A stretch of 64,000 bases of DNA from Gnetum montanum (lineage: Eukaryota; Streptophyta; Gnetopsida; Gnetales; Gnetaceae): contig MNCI01005255.1 in assembly GCA_015680685.1 (NCBI GenBank), positions 447,678 through 511,677 on the forward strand, given 5' to 3'. The stretch's first letter is position 1; every line of letters starts with the position of its first letter. A program made the position numbers and the translations under genes. The notes beneath the pieces were generated by a model. The model searched no databases and was not told the DNA's origin. It saw only the letters and a program-made list of their open reading frames with translations. Shown here piece after piece: positions 22,641 to 35,774 of the stretch.

Positions 22641-24600
22641 ATGGGGGAAGCAAATTACCAAGAAACTATATGGTCAATGAAGCCTAAAGGATTGATTAAT
22701 GGATTCAAACACATGAGGGGAGAAGCCTAGTAGCCAAAGAAATCTTAGAGTGAGGTTTTGGTTTCTCAAACGCATTTTCTGAGTGAACCACACCTCAAAG
22801 TACAAAGTGCCAAGGCTTAATAATTAACTAACATGTCAATGCCTACACTACAACCATGATGTTAACATTTGGAATGCATTCTTAGCCTTCATGACCATTT
22901 CCTATGACCTCATTTCCATCATAACCTTCTCCTATCATCACAAGCACTCTTGAGCATTGTTCAACACTACTGAATTAAGTGCACAGAGAAAATGTTGGTG
23001 ATGGACCTATAATGGTGTTTTTTGGGGTTGAAAAATGCTTCAAAAGTTATTATTTCCTCACTTCCCAAGTGGAAAAAGATACTTAATATCTATATCTAGG
23101 CCTAGAAAGGCTAAAAATGCCTTGGGAATAGCTAACATTGGCATTTCCATGGGTTTTTATAGGGGTATAGGCCCAACTACGTTGGACCCTTTCTTAGTAG
23201 AAATAGTAGCTATAGCAGTAATAGTAGCTACAATAGATAGTGGTGCTATAGTAGCTAGCATAGTCACCACTAAGGCCCAACAAAATTACAACATTGGAAT
23301 TGTTTGAGTTTCCATTTTTCCAACAACAGGTAGCATAATCATGTCAAATCAACAATGGACAACATAAATAGCATTCTTCACTAAGCATGACACTTTCCAA
23401 TGGATTCCACCATTTCCATGATTTCCAACATTTTGCACATTTTCCATCATTTTTGTCATTTTTCATCAAACCTCAGTTTAGTCCACCAATGCTAGCATAG
23501 TAGGAATGGTTTCAATGTAGTCACAAAATTCTATTAACTATTTATAGTAAATGGATGGGTTTTGTGGTTGTAGCCCCTTCCAAACTTACTATAAATGGCA
23601 GCTACACTAAAAGTTGATAATCGTTTATCAAGACTAGTGTAATAATAATGGTGCTAGCATAGTCACAAAAATCTATTTACTATTTATAGTGAATGGATGG
23701 GTTTTTTGGCCATAGTCCATTCCAAACTTACCACAAATAGTAATCACACTAGGAGAAGATGATCATTACAACATACACATTGACAGAAATATGCTAGTAA
23801 TCATGGCACTTATGCATAGGTCCAAAAATAGCAATCCTACACTATAAAATCCAACGTCAACACCATTTTGAGGTTCTAACACTCTCGTATTTCCAACTTT
23901 TGCCATTTTCCCCAACACTTTGGCATTTTGAACTTTTTTTGGCATTTTGGAAGCAATTCCAAGCTTTACACCTATAACAATAGTTTTTCCATTTTTCCAA
24001 CTATCAAAGCCCATTTGCAACCCAATTCCAATTTCTGGTAGTAGAAACTAGTACTATGTTGGGCACAAAAACTCCTACATAGCTACCATTTCTTCAAAAA
24101 TTAAAAATCCATTTTCATAATCTCCTTGTAAATCCTACTAAAAACTGATAGAAAGTTGCTAGAAACTAGAGCTAGGAAGAAACTAGATTATGGAGTTGTA
24201 GTGGAACATAGCCTACCTTCTCCAACAAACCTCAAGCTACTACCAACAACTTCCATTGCCTTTAGCATGGAATTTGTACTTCATGAACCTTATTCTTTAT
24301 TTTTTATAAAGTTATTAGTCATGTTTTGCAAGTTTTAGTTCACGTTTCCATTTCTACACTTTTTTGCATTTTTAGATATGTAATAGCAACTTCATTTCCA
24401 TTTATGTTTACATTTTCATTTCCAATTTCATTTACATCTAGGTCTACATTTCTGTTTACATTCTATAAGTCCTTGGGTGATTGACAAGATTTTCCAAGGT
24501 ACCCTAATTCCTATTTTCCAGGGCCCCTTGGGATTCAAGGTTTAAACTATTTTGACACTCAGATATTTTGACTTTCCCATTCTAGCAATTAAGATCTCTA
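22641..24600 (+). repeat. 3' LTR of Tat-2 (approximate limits)
   Basis: Blocks match the Tat-1 LTR: CACTCTTGAGCAT near 22947, a T-rich U5-like stretch at 24340-24460, and AAGTCC...GATTGACAAGA...GATTCAAGGTTT at 24468-24544, which corresponds to 14150-14235. A TATA-like TTTTTATAGGGGTATAGG lies near 23155. Neither end shows a convincing TG/CA pair, so the limits are by homology only. Confidence 0.45.
23489..23770 (+). repeat. Two-unit tandem repeat (~165 bp) in the Tat-2 LTR
   Basis: Two consecutive stretches both contain GCTAGCATAGT near the start, CTATTTATAGT, AATGGATGGGTTTT and TTCCAAACTTAC in the same order, about 165 bases apart. The GCTAGCATAGT word is the same as in the 14.4-18.0 kb hairpin array. 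Confidence 0.6.
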
Positions 24601-24699
24601 GCATCAACAAGACAAACTAGGTATGGTGGCCTAGGAAGCTAATTGTTGGAACATTCTTCCAATGAAATTATCAAGTTCTAGTTTAACCTTGAACTCATC

Positions 24700-25044
24700 C
24701 TATTCCTCATGTTGGCTCTTCAAATTAGCCTTCTCACTTAATTCATCCATCTCAATGAGTTGGGCTAGTATATGTGTGTGTATTTCATTTACTAGGATTT
24801 TATCATAAGGGGAAGAAATGTATTCTTTTCCATTTTTATAAATTAGCTTGAACTCATGCTTGGACTTAGATTCGACGTGTGGGATGAGCAAGCTAGCTTG
24901 GATCTTAGCAATAAAGTTATAATAATTTCCATTTATGATAGGAAAATCTAGGTTGTTGCCTCTTTGTCTAAGCAATTATCTATGCTCAACCACAACTGGG
25001 TCTTTTGGGTCATAGACTCTCATGGAATCTTGGTTGGTGGCCAT
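24700..25044 (-). pseudogene. Unrecognised 114-codon ORF with one stop, minus strand
   Basis: On the minus strand ATG at 25044 opens MATNQDSMRVYDPKDPVVVE, followed by a single in-frame stop and then 91 open codons up to TAG at 24700. The protein is charged and mostly helical in look, with NLDFPIINGNYYNFIAKIQ in the middle and an acidic/basic tail. I do not recognise it. A short 5' piece of an unrelated retroelement gag is possible, because it opens with an ATG in a transposon-only neighbourhood and ends abruptly. No other coding sequence continues it. It could also be chance. Confidence 0.3.
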
Positions 25045-26969
25045 ATCAATTAAGTTGATGGAAAAAACTATTTAGTTTCTAAAATACATTAACAAGGTAC
25101 TTAACTATATTTTTAATTAAAAATTCCAACGAGTGAAATTGCCTAATAAAGGAGTGGCTTTGGCTATGAAAATGGTTAAAACAACAATCGTAAGTGCAAT
25201 GTAGGTTGCAATGATAGTGTTGTTGACTACCCTGGTAAAAATTTCAAAATTAAATAAAATTTGAAGATTTTGGGTTTTTGAAGTGCAGGTTTTCACTACA
25301 ATTGGTTTTCCGGAAATAATTAATGTAAAAATGGCAAAGGTAGTTTTTTCACTAGGTCTACCTTACCCAACCTACACTAGTAAAACTACATTGGCTTCTA
25401 TAATAAATGTGTTGGTTTTAGTTTTAATATTAAATGATATGATGGATTTCCAACAAGAAATACACTTAGTTCAAGAGAGGTAGTTTTTGTTTTGTTTTAT
25501 TTGAAAGGTATCAATACATTCTTCTTTAAGGAAAAAACTATGCTAGTTTTGTTGTGAAACCAAGAAAAAATGTTATATATTTTTATTCGAAAAGATACAC
25601 TCTGTATCTTGAAAGAATACATTGGTGTTATGCGGTAATAGGAAAACTGGCAATTTTGCCAAAGATACATTGGGCATCCTTAAAAAACTACATTGGCTTT
25701 CCCATGGAAAGTGTGTTGGGATTTCCAAGAGGTCTAATGGAAAATTTGCGCAATAGGTAGTTGGGTTATTGGGGAAAAGGTATGCTGGCCTTTTTGAAAC
25801 CCAAAGATATGTTACAACAAGGGAAAGTGGCAAGTTTTATAAGAAACTAAGCTAGCCTTAAGAAATCCAACAACTGCTGTGAAAATTTTGAAAACACTCA
25901 AACCGCCTACCATTGATACACTGGTATGAATTGTAGGAGAATGGGTGGTAGCATTGGCTTTTTGGGAAAAATTTAGATGTTTTTCTAATGTCAAGAAAGG
26001 TAGACAATGATTGAAACTAGAAATCAAATAATGGCAATATAGGATTTAGGCAAAGAACTTGGGTGAAGGCCCTTGTACTAGTGCCAAAAATTGTTGCATT
26101 CAAAAAATTTGGTGCTAGAGAAATTGAAACTCCTTGGTGAAACAATTTAATCTTAGATACCTATAGCCTCCAAGAAAGAGGATCCAAGGTACCTTGGATA
26201 GTCTTATTGATCATTTAGGGACTAGAGAAGTGTAAACAATGTGATTAAATTAAACGAAAATGTAAACCCAATCTAAGAGAAAGCACAAAAATTAATTTTA
26301 GAATAGGCTTACACAACAAATAAAATATAAAATTTATTTCAATGATAAAATATTGAAAGTATAAAGTTCAAATATGTACAAATTATGTACCCAAATGCAT
26401 GGGGAGTTGCACAAATAAATCTTGAAGCCTATTGAAGCCAATAGGTTGTGTTTTGTAGTCATCCTCATAATCCAAGTGCTTTCAAGCTTTTATTGTTAGA
26501 ACTTCTTACCACTTTTGAGGTTGGATCTATTTCATTTAATGAAAACTGGTGGGTAAATACTTGAGTTTTTACTACTAGGCAATTACTCTAAGAGTTTTTA
26601 ATGCTTAGTTGATTGCCAATTTGCCCAAAGAATCTAAAACATGCCAAAGGATTCAAGTGCCAAAAGTTCAAGAAGTTTAAGAACTTGTTCAATGTGTTCA
26701 AATTTTATTTTTATAGGTCATATAGTTGCTGATTTGGAGCTACAAATGTTTTCCATGACTACTGGCATATTGATGTACTTTTTAGGTGTGGCAAGCCATT
26801 AACTGTAGCATAGTTTTTTTATTTATTATAAATTTGATGCACCAAGGCCATGAAAACTATGCTAAGTACTACAAAAAGTAAACAATCTTTGAAAACTATG
26901 TTGGCTTAACTAAAACTATGCTAGCATTGGAAAACTACGCTAGCTTCATGGAAACTATGCTTGCCTTGG
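25045..26969. other. Unassigned AT-rich stretch with short repeated words
   Basis: I see no gene. Words such as AAACTACATTGGCTT (25383, 25683), AAACTATGCTAG (25525) and GGAAAACTACGCTAGC / ACTATGCTAGC (26840-26960) recur, and resemble the hairpin words of the Tat leader array. The last part breaks off sharply at 26970, where the truncated Ath-2 LTR begins. Confidence 0.4.
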
Positions 26970-27459
26970 AACACATCTTGAACATGTATAACGCTGTTGG
27001 GTTACCAAACATTAAGCATTACTAAGATTACCAAGATTCATGTGCTTAATTAATTACTATTTAATTTAGCTTAATTTAGTTTAATTACTTAAAGCATTAA
27101 AGAAAATTGCATAAAACATTGAATATATGAAGAAAATATTTAATCTAGCCAAAGTGCTACAAGGTTTATTAGAAAGCTCATCTTATTACCACACACACTA
27201 TTATGCTTAAGTACAACAGTGCTCAAATAAAGATCCATACATTCAATAACTCCTACTGTGAGTACTTGGAAAAATATTCTACCTCTAGGAAAGAAAAACT
27301 ACAAGAGCTCTACTACACTATGACAAAGACTCCCAAATCATGCATCTAAGTGTTATATTTATAGGTCAGCACATGATGCAATATTGAATATCCAACATTG
27401 CTTTTTGATCCTTGATATTAGATACTCAATATCAAAGCTAGAAAAAATACACTTCATCA
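26970..27459 (-). repeat. 3' LTR of Ath-2, truncated
   Basis: The minus-strand start is TGATGAAGTG next to the polypurine tract. It matches 36132-36614 plus 46418-46461 of the 5' LTR, including the TATA box CCTATAAATATAACAC (revcomp near 27350). Homology stops at 26970, although the 5' LTR continues another 340 bases to TCATCA. The terminal part has been lost, so no target duplication can be read. Confidence 0.75.
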
Positions 27460-27475
27460 TACCCCCACAACTAAA
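27460..27475 (-). other. Polypurine tract of Ath-2
   Basis: The minus strand reads TTTAGTTGTGGGGGTA directly before the LTR start TGATGAAGTG, the same design as in Ath-1 and Ath-3. Confidence 0.75.
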
Positions 27476-29590
27476 TGAAATCTCATCCTCACATGAGAAA
27501 AAGGAGGAGCAAGTCCCTTGCAAAATATTAAAAAGGTGTGGGATTATTGACTAACATGCAAATTGACTTAGATGAAATAGATAGATTCTAAGTGCCCAAT
27601 GCATAGATTTGTAATCTTCTACAAAATTGGGTGTTCATGAAAATAGAATTAAATATCCTAGTCAAAATTGACATCTAACTTCTCTGGTAGCTAAAGATAG
27701 AGGGAGAAGATTCAATGATCATGAAGGGGCCTCATTGCATGGGGCTATTGCTTATTTCTTAGTGAAGACAGTCCCACTTCTAGTCCACACTTCCCTCTAT
27801 AATCACAACAAAATCACAAATTAGTGTACAATGTGTAACTTATAGCTTTTAGGTACCTTATTTTGCCAACAATTACAATTGGCTAGGCTTTGATTATGGA
27901 GGATTGATTCTTTTAATAGTATTTGATTTTTGTAGCTATTAGAGTTCATTGAAAGAGTTTAACTTTATGGATTGATGATGTTAGTGTTAGTTATTAGTTA
28001 AACTTTGTGGGAATTAGAAAAATTCAAAAAAAAATTTACAATCAAGAAAAACCTAAGTGGCCCCCAAGACATAAAGCGTACCTCCAATAATTGGAAGACT
28101 GAAAAATGGGGTGAAATGGATAAGAAATTCATCATTAAATTATGAAAAGCCAAAACATGATAAAATTCTTGAAGAGGATTAAAGAATTCACAACAAAAAA
28201 AGAGGATTTCACTAAAAAAACATTATGAATATGTGCATAATTAGATGTCATTAATTGGGCACACAAAAGGATTTGATTGTGAGAATGCTTAAGGATAAAG
28301 AACTTAACTATCCCAGCCAAAAGGTATGCAAGTGGGTCCTTCCCAAAGAAAACACATGCCCTTTGTTACCCTTGCACATCCTCAAATCAGGGAGTCCACA
28401 GGCCCTATCGGTGATTAATGGTTATGAAAAGTTAAGTACGAAAATTGGAAGAAACTACCTAAGAATTTCAACACATCAAACCAAGACATTGAACAAGGAC
28501 ATAAACACTAGTAGCAAGGTGAGGCATGGAAAGCATAGATGGATGAGAGAGATAAAGTGAAATGGAGTTCTTGATTAAGATCTAATGAAGTCCCTTGTGA
28601 ATTTTGTCATTAAATGACTTGATAAAATCCATCCTTAGTCCAAACCCAAAAAAACCATGTTCAGTGACTTCTCATCACCAATCTAAGACTAGTCCATCTT
28701 CTTGAGACACAAGAGTACTCCCATAGATTAATCACTATTCTTTATGGAGAAGAGAAGAGAAGTAGGAAGTGAGAAATGGCCTTATTTGGAGGGGACCTTT
28801 GGGCATGGGTAACATGGATTTCAAGTCCCATAACCAATGCTTATAGCCCATTATTCTATCTAAGGGGTGTGCTTTGAATTCCCATCATCATCATCATTAT
28901 TATATTTCTATTACTATTATTTTTGGATGGGAACCACACCATGTAAGGACTTATTCAATTTCTTGTTGTTGGTCAACACGAAATAGTAAGAAATCCATGA
29001 AAACACTCATGCACTGAAGTAAATAGAAGCATACAAAGAGTATTAAGTCCCCTTGAAGTCACATCCTATTCAAGCCTTTGAATCCTTTCCAAGTCTAGAA
29101 ACTACCAAGGTCACAAGTTCATGAAAAGTTTGTTAAGGAGAGGGACTTCATACTTCTAGAATAGGAAATACCATAGAGTTTGTGGATGGGTGAATGATCT
29201 GGACTCACAACCTATTTCATGAAAAAGAAACCATGTCTTAGTTAGTAATAACAAAATTCAAAGCTAGAATCCAAACACTAACAATCAAATAACCAGATAG
29301 CACATGCCCACATAAAGCAAACCATATTATACCCTGTTGGTAATAAGGCACGTTATTATTAGAACAAAATAAGAAAATCACACCAAAATAAAGAAAAATA
29401 TACAAGAAATTGTAAAATAGTCAAGAAAAATAAAACATATTAACAATTTTGTAAAAAAAAAAAAAAAGAAAAAAATGAGGGGGAATTTATATGATTAACA
29501 TGGATGTCCATCTTTTCCACAAAAAAGTTGGAAGGAGGAAATCCAAAAAATCAAGTGTGGTTGTCCATTTAAGGAGCTGTTGCAACCACT
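27476..29590 (-). other. Ath-2 post-integrase region; aORF missing
   Basis: No protein is recognised. The acceptor-like GTGATTATAG (27797) is at the position where Ath-1 and Ath-3 start their aORF, but what follows is only about 320 bases of unrelated or tail sequence before the polypurine tract. A block at about 28820-28950 matches Ath-1 1556-1660, and one near 28330-28420 resembles Ath-3 near 42400. A T-rich run (revcomp of 29440-29480) follows the integrase as in Ath-1 and Ath-3. The aORF seems to have been deleted. Confidence 0.55.
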
Positions 29591-32500
29591 GGCTTCTTTA
29601 TACTCATGGAAAGGTTTATTTTGTTGCATGTTGACCAGTTGTTTCTTATTTTGGCTCTCAAATTTGTAGATCAAAATGATCCCAGAAGGAAAGATTTCAA
29701 AAATAATATAAGGGCTTTTCCATAGTGTTTGGGAATTTATTCATTGTGGCATATATGTGGGGTTCTAGTAGATGACCTTATCTCCTAATTCTAATTTAAC
29801 TTTCCTAATTCTAAGATCATGGTGTTTTTTGCTAAATGCTTTATACAACTTGTTAGATGATAGGGACACTAATCGATTTTTGTCTAGTGAGTTGAGATTC
29901 ATTAATCTTTCTTTTTATGCTATATTTAAGTCAATGTTAAGGTCACATGCTATTGAAAGTGTGTGAAGCACATATTCAATATGAAGAGTTGGCAATTTTC
30001 TATCCACTAACTCATAGGCAGAGTAGCCTATAGGGAGCTTTTAGTTGGAGCAGTAGACCTAGAGGATATCATTGAGTTTTGTGCTCCAGTCTCTCCTATA
30101 TTTGTTAATTGTTTCCATTAAGATCTTAGTGATTTTCCTATTTGTAAACTCAGTCTTATCATTGGCTTTGGGATGAAAAGTTATTATTAATTTATGTTCA
30201 ACCCCTAAAGTGTCACATGAGCTTCTAAAAGGTGGTGCCTATAAAGTGGGTTTCATTATTAGAGATTACTACATGTGGCACACTAAACCTATTCACAACA
30301 TTTTTTTGTACAGACCAAGCAATAGTAGAAGATGTACAGTAGGTGATAGCTGCTACTTCTACCCATTTCATACAATAGTTAATAGTGACTATCATGTATG
30401 CCTTTCCATTTGAGATGGGCATGATGGGACACATGAAGTTAATGCCCCAAATGTCATAGGGTTCCAATAGCTAGATCCATCGTTGAGGATCCTCCATATG
30501 AGCAATCATTCCACCATCACATTGGCAATGTTCCCAAGAGCTAATAAATTGATGAGCATCCCTAAAAAGTGTTAGCCAATAATATCTTGCCATTAGGATC
30601 TTAATGGTTGTGTGTCTCCCTACATAGTGGCCCCCACAATGATCTTCATGAGCATCTTAGAGAATGTATAGTTCATAGCATTAAGGATACACCAATGAAC
30701 TAGGCCATCAATGCACAGCTTGTAGAGGTGGCCATTAATTTCCATGAAACACTTTACCTAGTGAAGAAACTTTTGTTTCTTCCTATGATCTAGCTCTTAT
30801 GGCATCTCTTAAGTGAGAACATAGGTGAGAATGTCATTATACCATTTAGGCCTAGTGGGTAATTATTTAGTTATAGTAGCCCCAAAAAAGAGGAGTTCTT
30901 CAAGAAGTAGATCAGACAATGTATTTTCTTTCTCTTTGTTGTCCCATCTCAACCGAGAGAACTGGTTAGCGATCACATTCTTAGTTCCTTTTCAATTTAC
31001 CATTATAAGATCAAATTCTTCCAAGATCACCAACCACCATATGACATAGGGGCTAATCATTAGCTTATTCATTAAGATGAAAATTTCACTATGGTCCATG
31101 TGCATGAACATCTTATATCTAAGCACATAGTGCCTAAATTTCTCTAAGGAAAACACCATTGTCATCAATTCTTTTTTTGTGGTGGTGTAGTTTAGCTATG
31201 CACCCACAATGCTTCAACTTACACAATGGATGTAATAAGGATGTTTCTAATCTTCCAAATGCATAATCATGGCCCCCAAGGCATAATTTGATGCATCTAT
31301 CATGACATGAAATGGTTTGGACCAGTCTAGTACTCATAGAATTAGAGTTTATATGATTTTCTCCTTTGGCTGTTGGAATGCATTTTCACATTCCTTGGTC
31401 AAAAAAAATGAAGTATCATTCTTTTTTAGCTCAACCAATGGTTTTACAAACTTAGAGAAATCCTCTATAAATATTTAGTAGTAACCAGTGTGTCCAAGGA
31501 ATGATCAGATAGCTTTTATGTTTTTGGTTGATGGGTAATTCCTTCGATGATCCTAATCTTTTTAGGATCAACCTCAATCGCTTCTTGTGAGATTCTATGC
31601 CCCAATAGAATGCTCACCTAAACCATCAAATGGATCTTTTATCAATTAAGCCAAAGATTGGTCTTTACACATCTTTTGAGCACTTGCTCAAGATAGTCTA
31701 GGGCTTGCTCAAATGTAGCCCCATAGGTGAAGAAGTTATCCATGAAGATTTCCATCTTGTTATTGATCTGCTATTGAAAAATACTCAAGACCAAGTATTG
31801 GAATGTGGTAGGGGCATTGCATAGGCTAAATGGCATCTTTCAATACACAAAAGTCCCCTAGGGACTCGTGAATGTGGTTTTGGCCTAGTCTTCATGCACA
31901 ATCTAAATTTCATTATAATCACTATAACCATCCAGAAATCTGAAGTAGCAATGCCCAGAAATGATATCGAATACCTAATCCATAAATGGAAATGGGAACT
32001 AATATTTGAATGTTTCCATGTTCAACAACCTGAAGTCAATACAAACCCATCACTTGTTACCCTTCTTTGGCACTATCATGAGTGGGCTAATCCACCCACT
32101 ATCTACAATGGCATAGATGAACCCCACCTTGAGGAGTTTTTCAATTTATTCTTTAATGATCTACTTCAATTTGGGGTTCAACTGCCACTATAGATACCTC
32201 TTTGGCTTCATGGCCAAATTAGTGTAGATATGATGCTGGCATATCCTAAGATCAATCCCTATAAGTTCAAGATATAACCAACTAAGGACTATTGGCCATC
32301 TGTTGAACACTTTCAACAGCATCTCCTTTTGTTTAAAAGTAAGATTTTCATTGATTATTATCATCTTCCCATTTTTCAAGAATGCATACTCCATGCCAAC
32401 ATGTAGAGGTTTCAACTTAAGGGGCTCTTCTTTAAAATTTTTAGGAATTTCTAACTCTTTCCAATTGGTATTGTCAATTTCATTAATGGAAAGTTGGTGA

Positions 32501-33222
32501 TGAAGTTGCTCTAGTTCATCCATGCCTTTCATGTAGGCACATGTTAGGGTTTTAGTAGGTTGCATGCAAAGTGTTAAGCTACTCTTAGGGCTAGCTATTA
32601 GCCACTCGATGCCATTATACTTTATAGCTACTACGTACACACAGCTTTGAATTTCATATATATCAACACCCCAAATACCTGCTTTGATAGATACACTATT
32701 AATGGTCCATAGTTTTTGCACACAATTACACCTTATATCACTATATATGATGCATGGAACTTTCTTCCTCCTATTTCTTCCAAATTCATTTTCTTTAGAT
32801 ATTTCAAGGAAAAGATCTTAAATCCCCAATCATGCATCAACAATGTTTAGCCAAGTCCTTCCCATGATGATTGATAAGTCTCCCTTACAATTGTCCACTT
32901 GAATCACCAAGAAATTGGTAGTGTAAGACCACCCACAAATGGTGATCACAATGTCCTTCATTAGTCCCAAGTGAACACTAACGGACTAATTAGCCAACTT
33001 AAGATGGATGTTGCTCTTCTTGAGTGGAGGTAGGTTCCAAGCTTTATACATCTCATGGAAAATCAAAGTAACACTAGAACCTAAATATAAAAGAGCCTTA
33101 TAAGGCTTATTCCTAGTGATTTTAAGGTAAATAAGGGGACTTCTAGGATTAGATAGTTTCCTATGAAGATGGCCAACCTTTATCCAATGAGTTACTGCAT
33201 GAGCTAACATGATGGTATGCAC
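29590..33222 (-). pseudogene. Ath-2 pol (protease, RT, RNase H, integrase), broken
   Basis: Domains in order on the minus strand: a protease-like segment with ALLYLGSSVTLI (about 33222-32986), where the catalytic Asp is Tyr, then GRTWLNIV; RT with VGFIYAIVDSGWISPLMIVPKKG (about 32140), VCIDFRLLN, a decayed PFSLCNAPTTFQ and an active site FMDNFF for the usual FMDDF; gypsy RNase H remnants (about 31300-31050); an H2C2 region with DAHEDHCGGHYVGRHTT (about 30650) and an integrase core (30467-30225) where D-D read Asn in WGINFMC and SNNETHF; and the C-terminal part to RKVKLELGDKVIY and a WKSPYIIFEIFPSG segment. The RT wording and the FLDGYS motif are those of the Athila group. Dozens of stops and frame changes. 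Confidence 0.85.
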
Positions 33223-33289
33223 TTTGGGAGGTGTTTGGTTTGAAGAGAACTCGAATGGATTAGATGTAGAGGAAGATGGAGAAGCACGG

Positions 33290-35250
33290 TTGCCAACTAT
33301 AGGTGTATGTAAGGGTTTAGTTGGGTTGTTGGTTCAAAAGAAAGGCCTTTTTTATTATCTAGTTTCCAAACCACTTGGCTGAGGATCCAGCTGTATGTTA
33401 ACAACCCTTGATGCAATGCATTGTTGTGGCTAAGGTGAAATTTCTCCTTGCATTGACAAAGCAAGTGATAACTAGGTTGAGGATGGAGGGACATATGCAA
33501 AAGGATGAGGAAAATAATATGGATGTGAGGACTTCCCCATAGGAGATGGAGAATGAGTTCACTAATACTTAGGAGGGTAGTAGTGATGTTGGAAGATGGC
33601 ATGACTAGAAGAGTTACGTGGAAAAATGGGTTGCTGAACATAGTACCCATTTGGATCTAGTTGTTGGTAAGGGTACTATTGCCTTGGTGGTGGCATCCCC
33701 CATGACTATGGCTGCTACCATTGCTAGTGCTACTCATATGGTTGTGGCAAAGCTCCACTTAGATAATAAGCTTATTATTGCTGGTGGAACTACCTTGGAT
33801 TGCCTTGAGAATAAGACAATCTTCTAGGTGCTTGCCTTCTTGCCAATCTAGGATTCAGTGTATATACCCCAGACTCTTGCAAGTGTGACATGATAGGGCA
33901 ACATCCTTTAGGATGTTGGTATTGGAAGATGTCACATCCACCATCATCATCTAATTTTGTCTCCATTACTTTTACTATAGTAACTTTGCCCTTACCCCTT
34001 TAGTAGGCACATTAATCTTCTCTCCACCTCCTACAATTACAGTCACTACTCTACTCTCTTGATTCTTCTACACTTTTTTAAGTAGTTTGAAATTTTTTGT
34101 CCAAAGAATCCCATAATTTATCAACCTTGCCTAATATATCAAAAATAGATTTTTGGACTGGTAAGGTTTTTCACTGCACCACCTCATCAACTAGTGACTC
34201 CTCATTTTCACAAAGTTAGACCTCCCTTTTCTAATGGAAGGATCCTTGTTATATTCCTTAGTAATTTCCTGTTTCCTTAAATCTTCTTCTTCTTTTTCTA
34301 CTTGCTCTATCAGCCTCTAGATTTAATTGGCTCTAAGTTCTCATAGTCTTCCTTGGGCATAGACCCCAAGAGTTCTTTCCATTTTTTATCTAAGTCCATC
34401 TATGATGTGGCAAAGTTGTTACCACTAAGAATAACCATATCTAGGGTATTGGTTTATGAGACAATAGTATCTACCCATGGTGACATCCAAGGGTTCATGT
34501 ATTCTTTGCTTCTATCCTTGGATCTTCCTTCTCAAATTAAACACTCATGAATACATCTAATATTCAACATTATGCTCCACCTACAAATGGATTCCAACTC
34601 CAACAACCAATACCAACTTTCTACTTCCTTGATGAGTGTCTTGGAAAATAGCTTTAATTTTTGCTAATTATTTTCAATATTCTATAAGGCACAAGCATTG
34701 TGTAAGGCTTGAATATGTGTTTTGTGGATCAAAGTTATATCCCCCTCAAATCTGGGGATATTGTTCATGTCAAGTCACTTGATTCAACTATCCTTCACAT
34801 GCCTAGTTGGAATTTTTACTACCTCTACAATGGTCAACATACTTTCAGTGGCAAGTAAAGGCTAACCATCATCATTATTTTGATGATGGCTATGATGTCC
34901 TCTACAACTTCTTCATTCATGGTGGCCTCTATGATTATCATTATCCCACTATTTTTCTTCATCACAGTTGTTCTTTCTATAGCATTTGTCAGAACTAGAA
35001 GAGGAAGAAGAAGATGCAAATGAAGAGGGAAAAGAAGGAGGACTACCATCACCATGGTCTCTACCACCTCCTCTACACTTATCATGGTCACATTCATCAT
35101 CTTTCTTATCATCTTGATGCTTGCCCAAGCCCCTACTTTGGCTCCCACTTTTTCCTAAACCCAAAATTGTTGATAGTGTACTACAGATTTAGGTTCAAGC
35201 CCCCATCACCAATATCAAGGGGTGGAGAATCTTCATGTTAAAAATCCTCC
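33290..35250 (-). pseudogene. Ath-2 gag, broken
   Basis: Minus-strand fragments show a Gly/Asp/Ser-rich N-terminal part with eight Ser in a row (about 35010), a gag core with KLKLFSKTLI and SWYWLLELESICRWSIM (about 34650-34560), and a Pro/Tyr/Ser-rich C-terminal part (about 33600-33350). The same layout and wording occur in the Ath-3 gag (KLKLFPMTLIGQAKVWYISL). Gag would form the particle. Several frame changes and stops. Confidence 0.7.
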
Positions 35251-35774
35251 AAGAAAGTATTCTCATGGTCATTTTGGTTTAGTAAGAACAAGGGGTTGGT
35301 GAACTATTTCCTCTACAAAGCCTCATGGTGCTTCTTCTAGTGTCAATCTCTCCTACATTGTGTTTCAGTGGGATAATAGTCTCAGTAGTTATGGTCATGC
35401 ATAACATACTCTTCTTGAAGATCTCAGATGCCCAACCTCGTAAGAGTTTGGAGCAACATCCTAGACACAGATCAATTAAGAGGCATTACAATGTTACTTT
35501 CCATATCTCAACATCATAGTTGTTCATCCTAATGCAAGATGTAGGTAAATTCAAGCACATACTCATCTGGATGAGTATATACCACCCTTCATTCTTGAGG
35601 CACTAGTGGTTTAGTATCATCACACCTATGAGAAGAAGAAATTTTGTAATTAGAATAAGATATCAGTGTGCACAAATTATATTTATCTTTAGGATAATAT
35701 TAAACATAGGATTCATCCAATGATGTTAATAATTTTTACTATGCCTAGATAGCACATGTTTGAAACAAAAAGAG

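Larger units (their letters stand above)
14274..24600 (+). mobile_element. Tat-2: Tat-like element with satellite-bearing leader
   Basis: Pol (18564-22009) is followed by repeat words, a post-pol acceptor-like site and an LTR that ends near 24600. Upstream lie about 4.2 kb of non-coding leader containing a 185-bp tandem array. Directly before that is the LTR assigned to Tat-1. The simplest reading is two same-direction elements sharing one LTR, a product of unequal recombination, but an independent insertion cannot be excluded. No gag is seen. Confidence 0.5.

Noticed and set aside
29447-29480. Poly-A run as a LINE or SINE tail
   Set aside because: On the minus strand it is the T-rich run that follows integrase in all three Athila-like elements; no SINE body is adjacent.
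34807-35241. Plus-strand frames rich in His/Tyr
   Set aside because: They are antisense to the Ath-2 gag low-complexity part (GAT/GAC and GAA codons read backwards).
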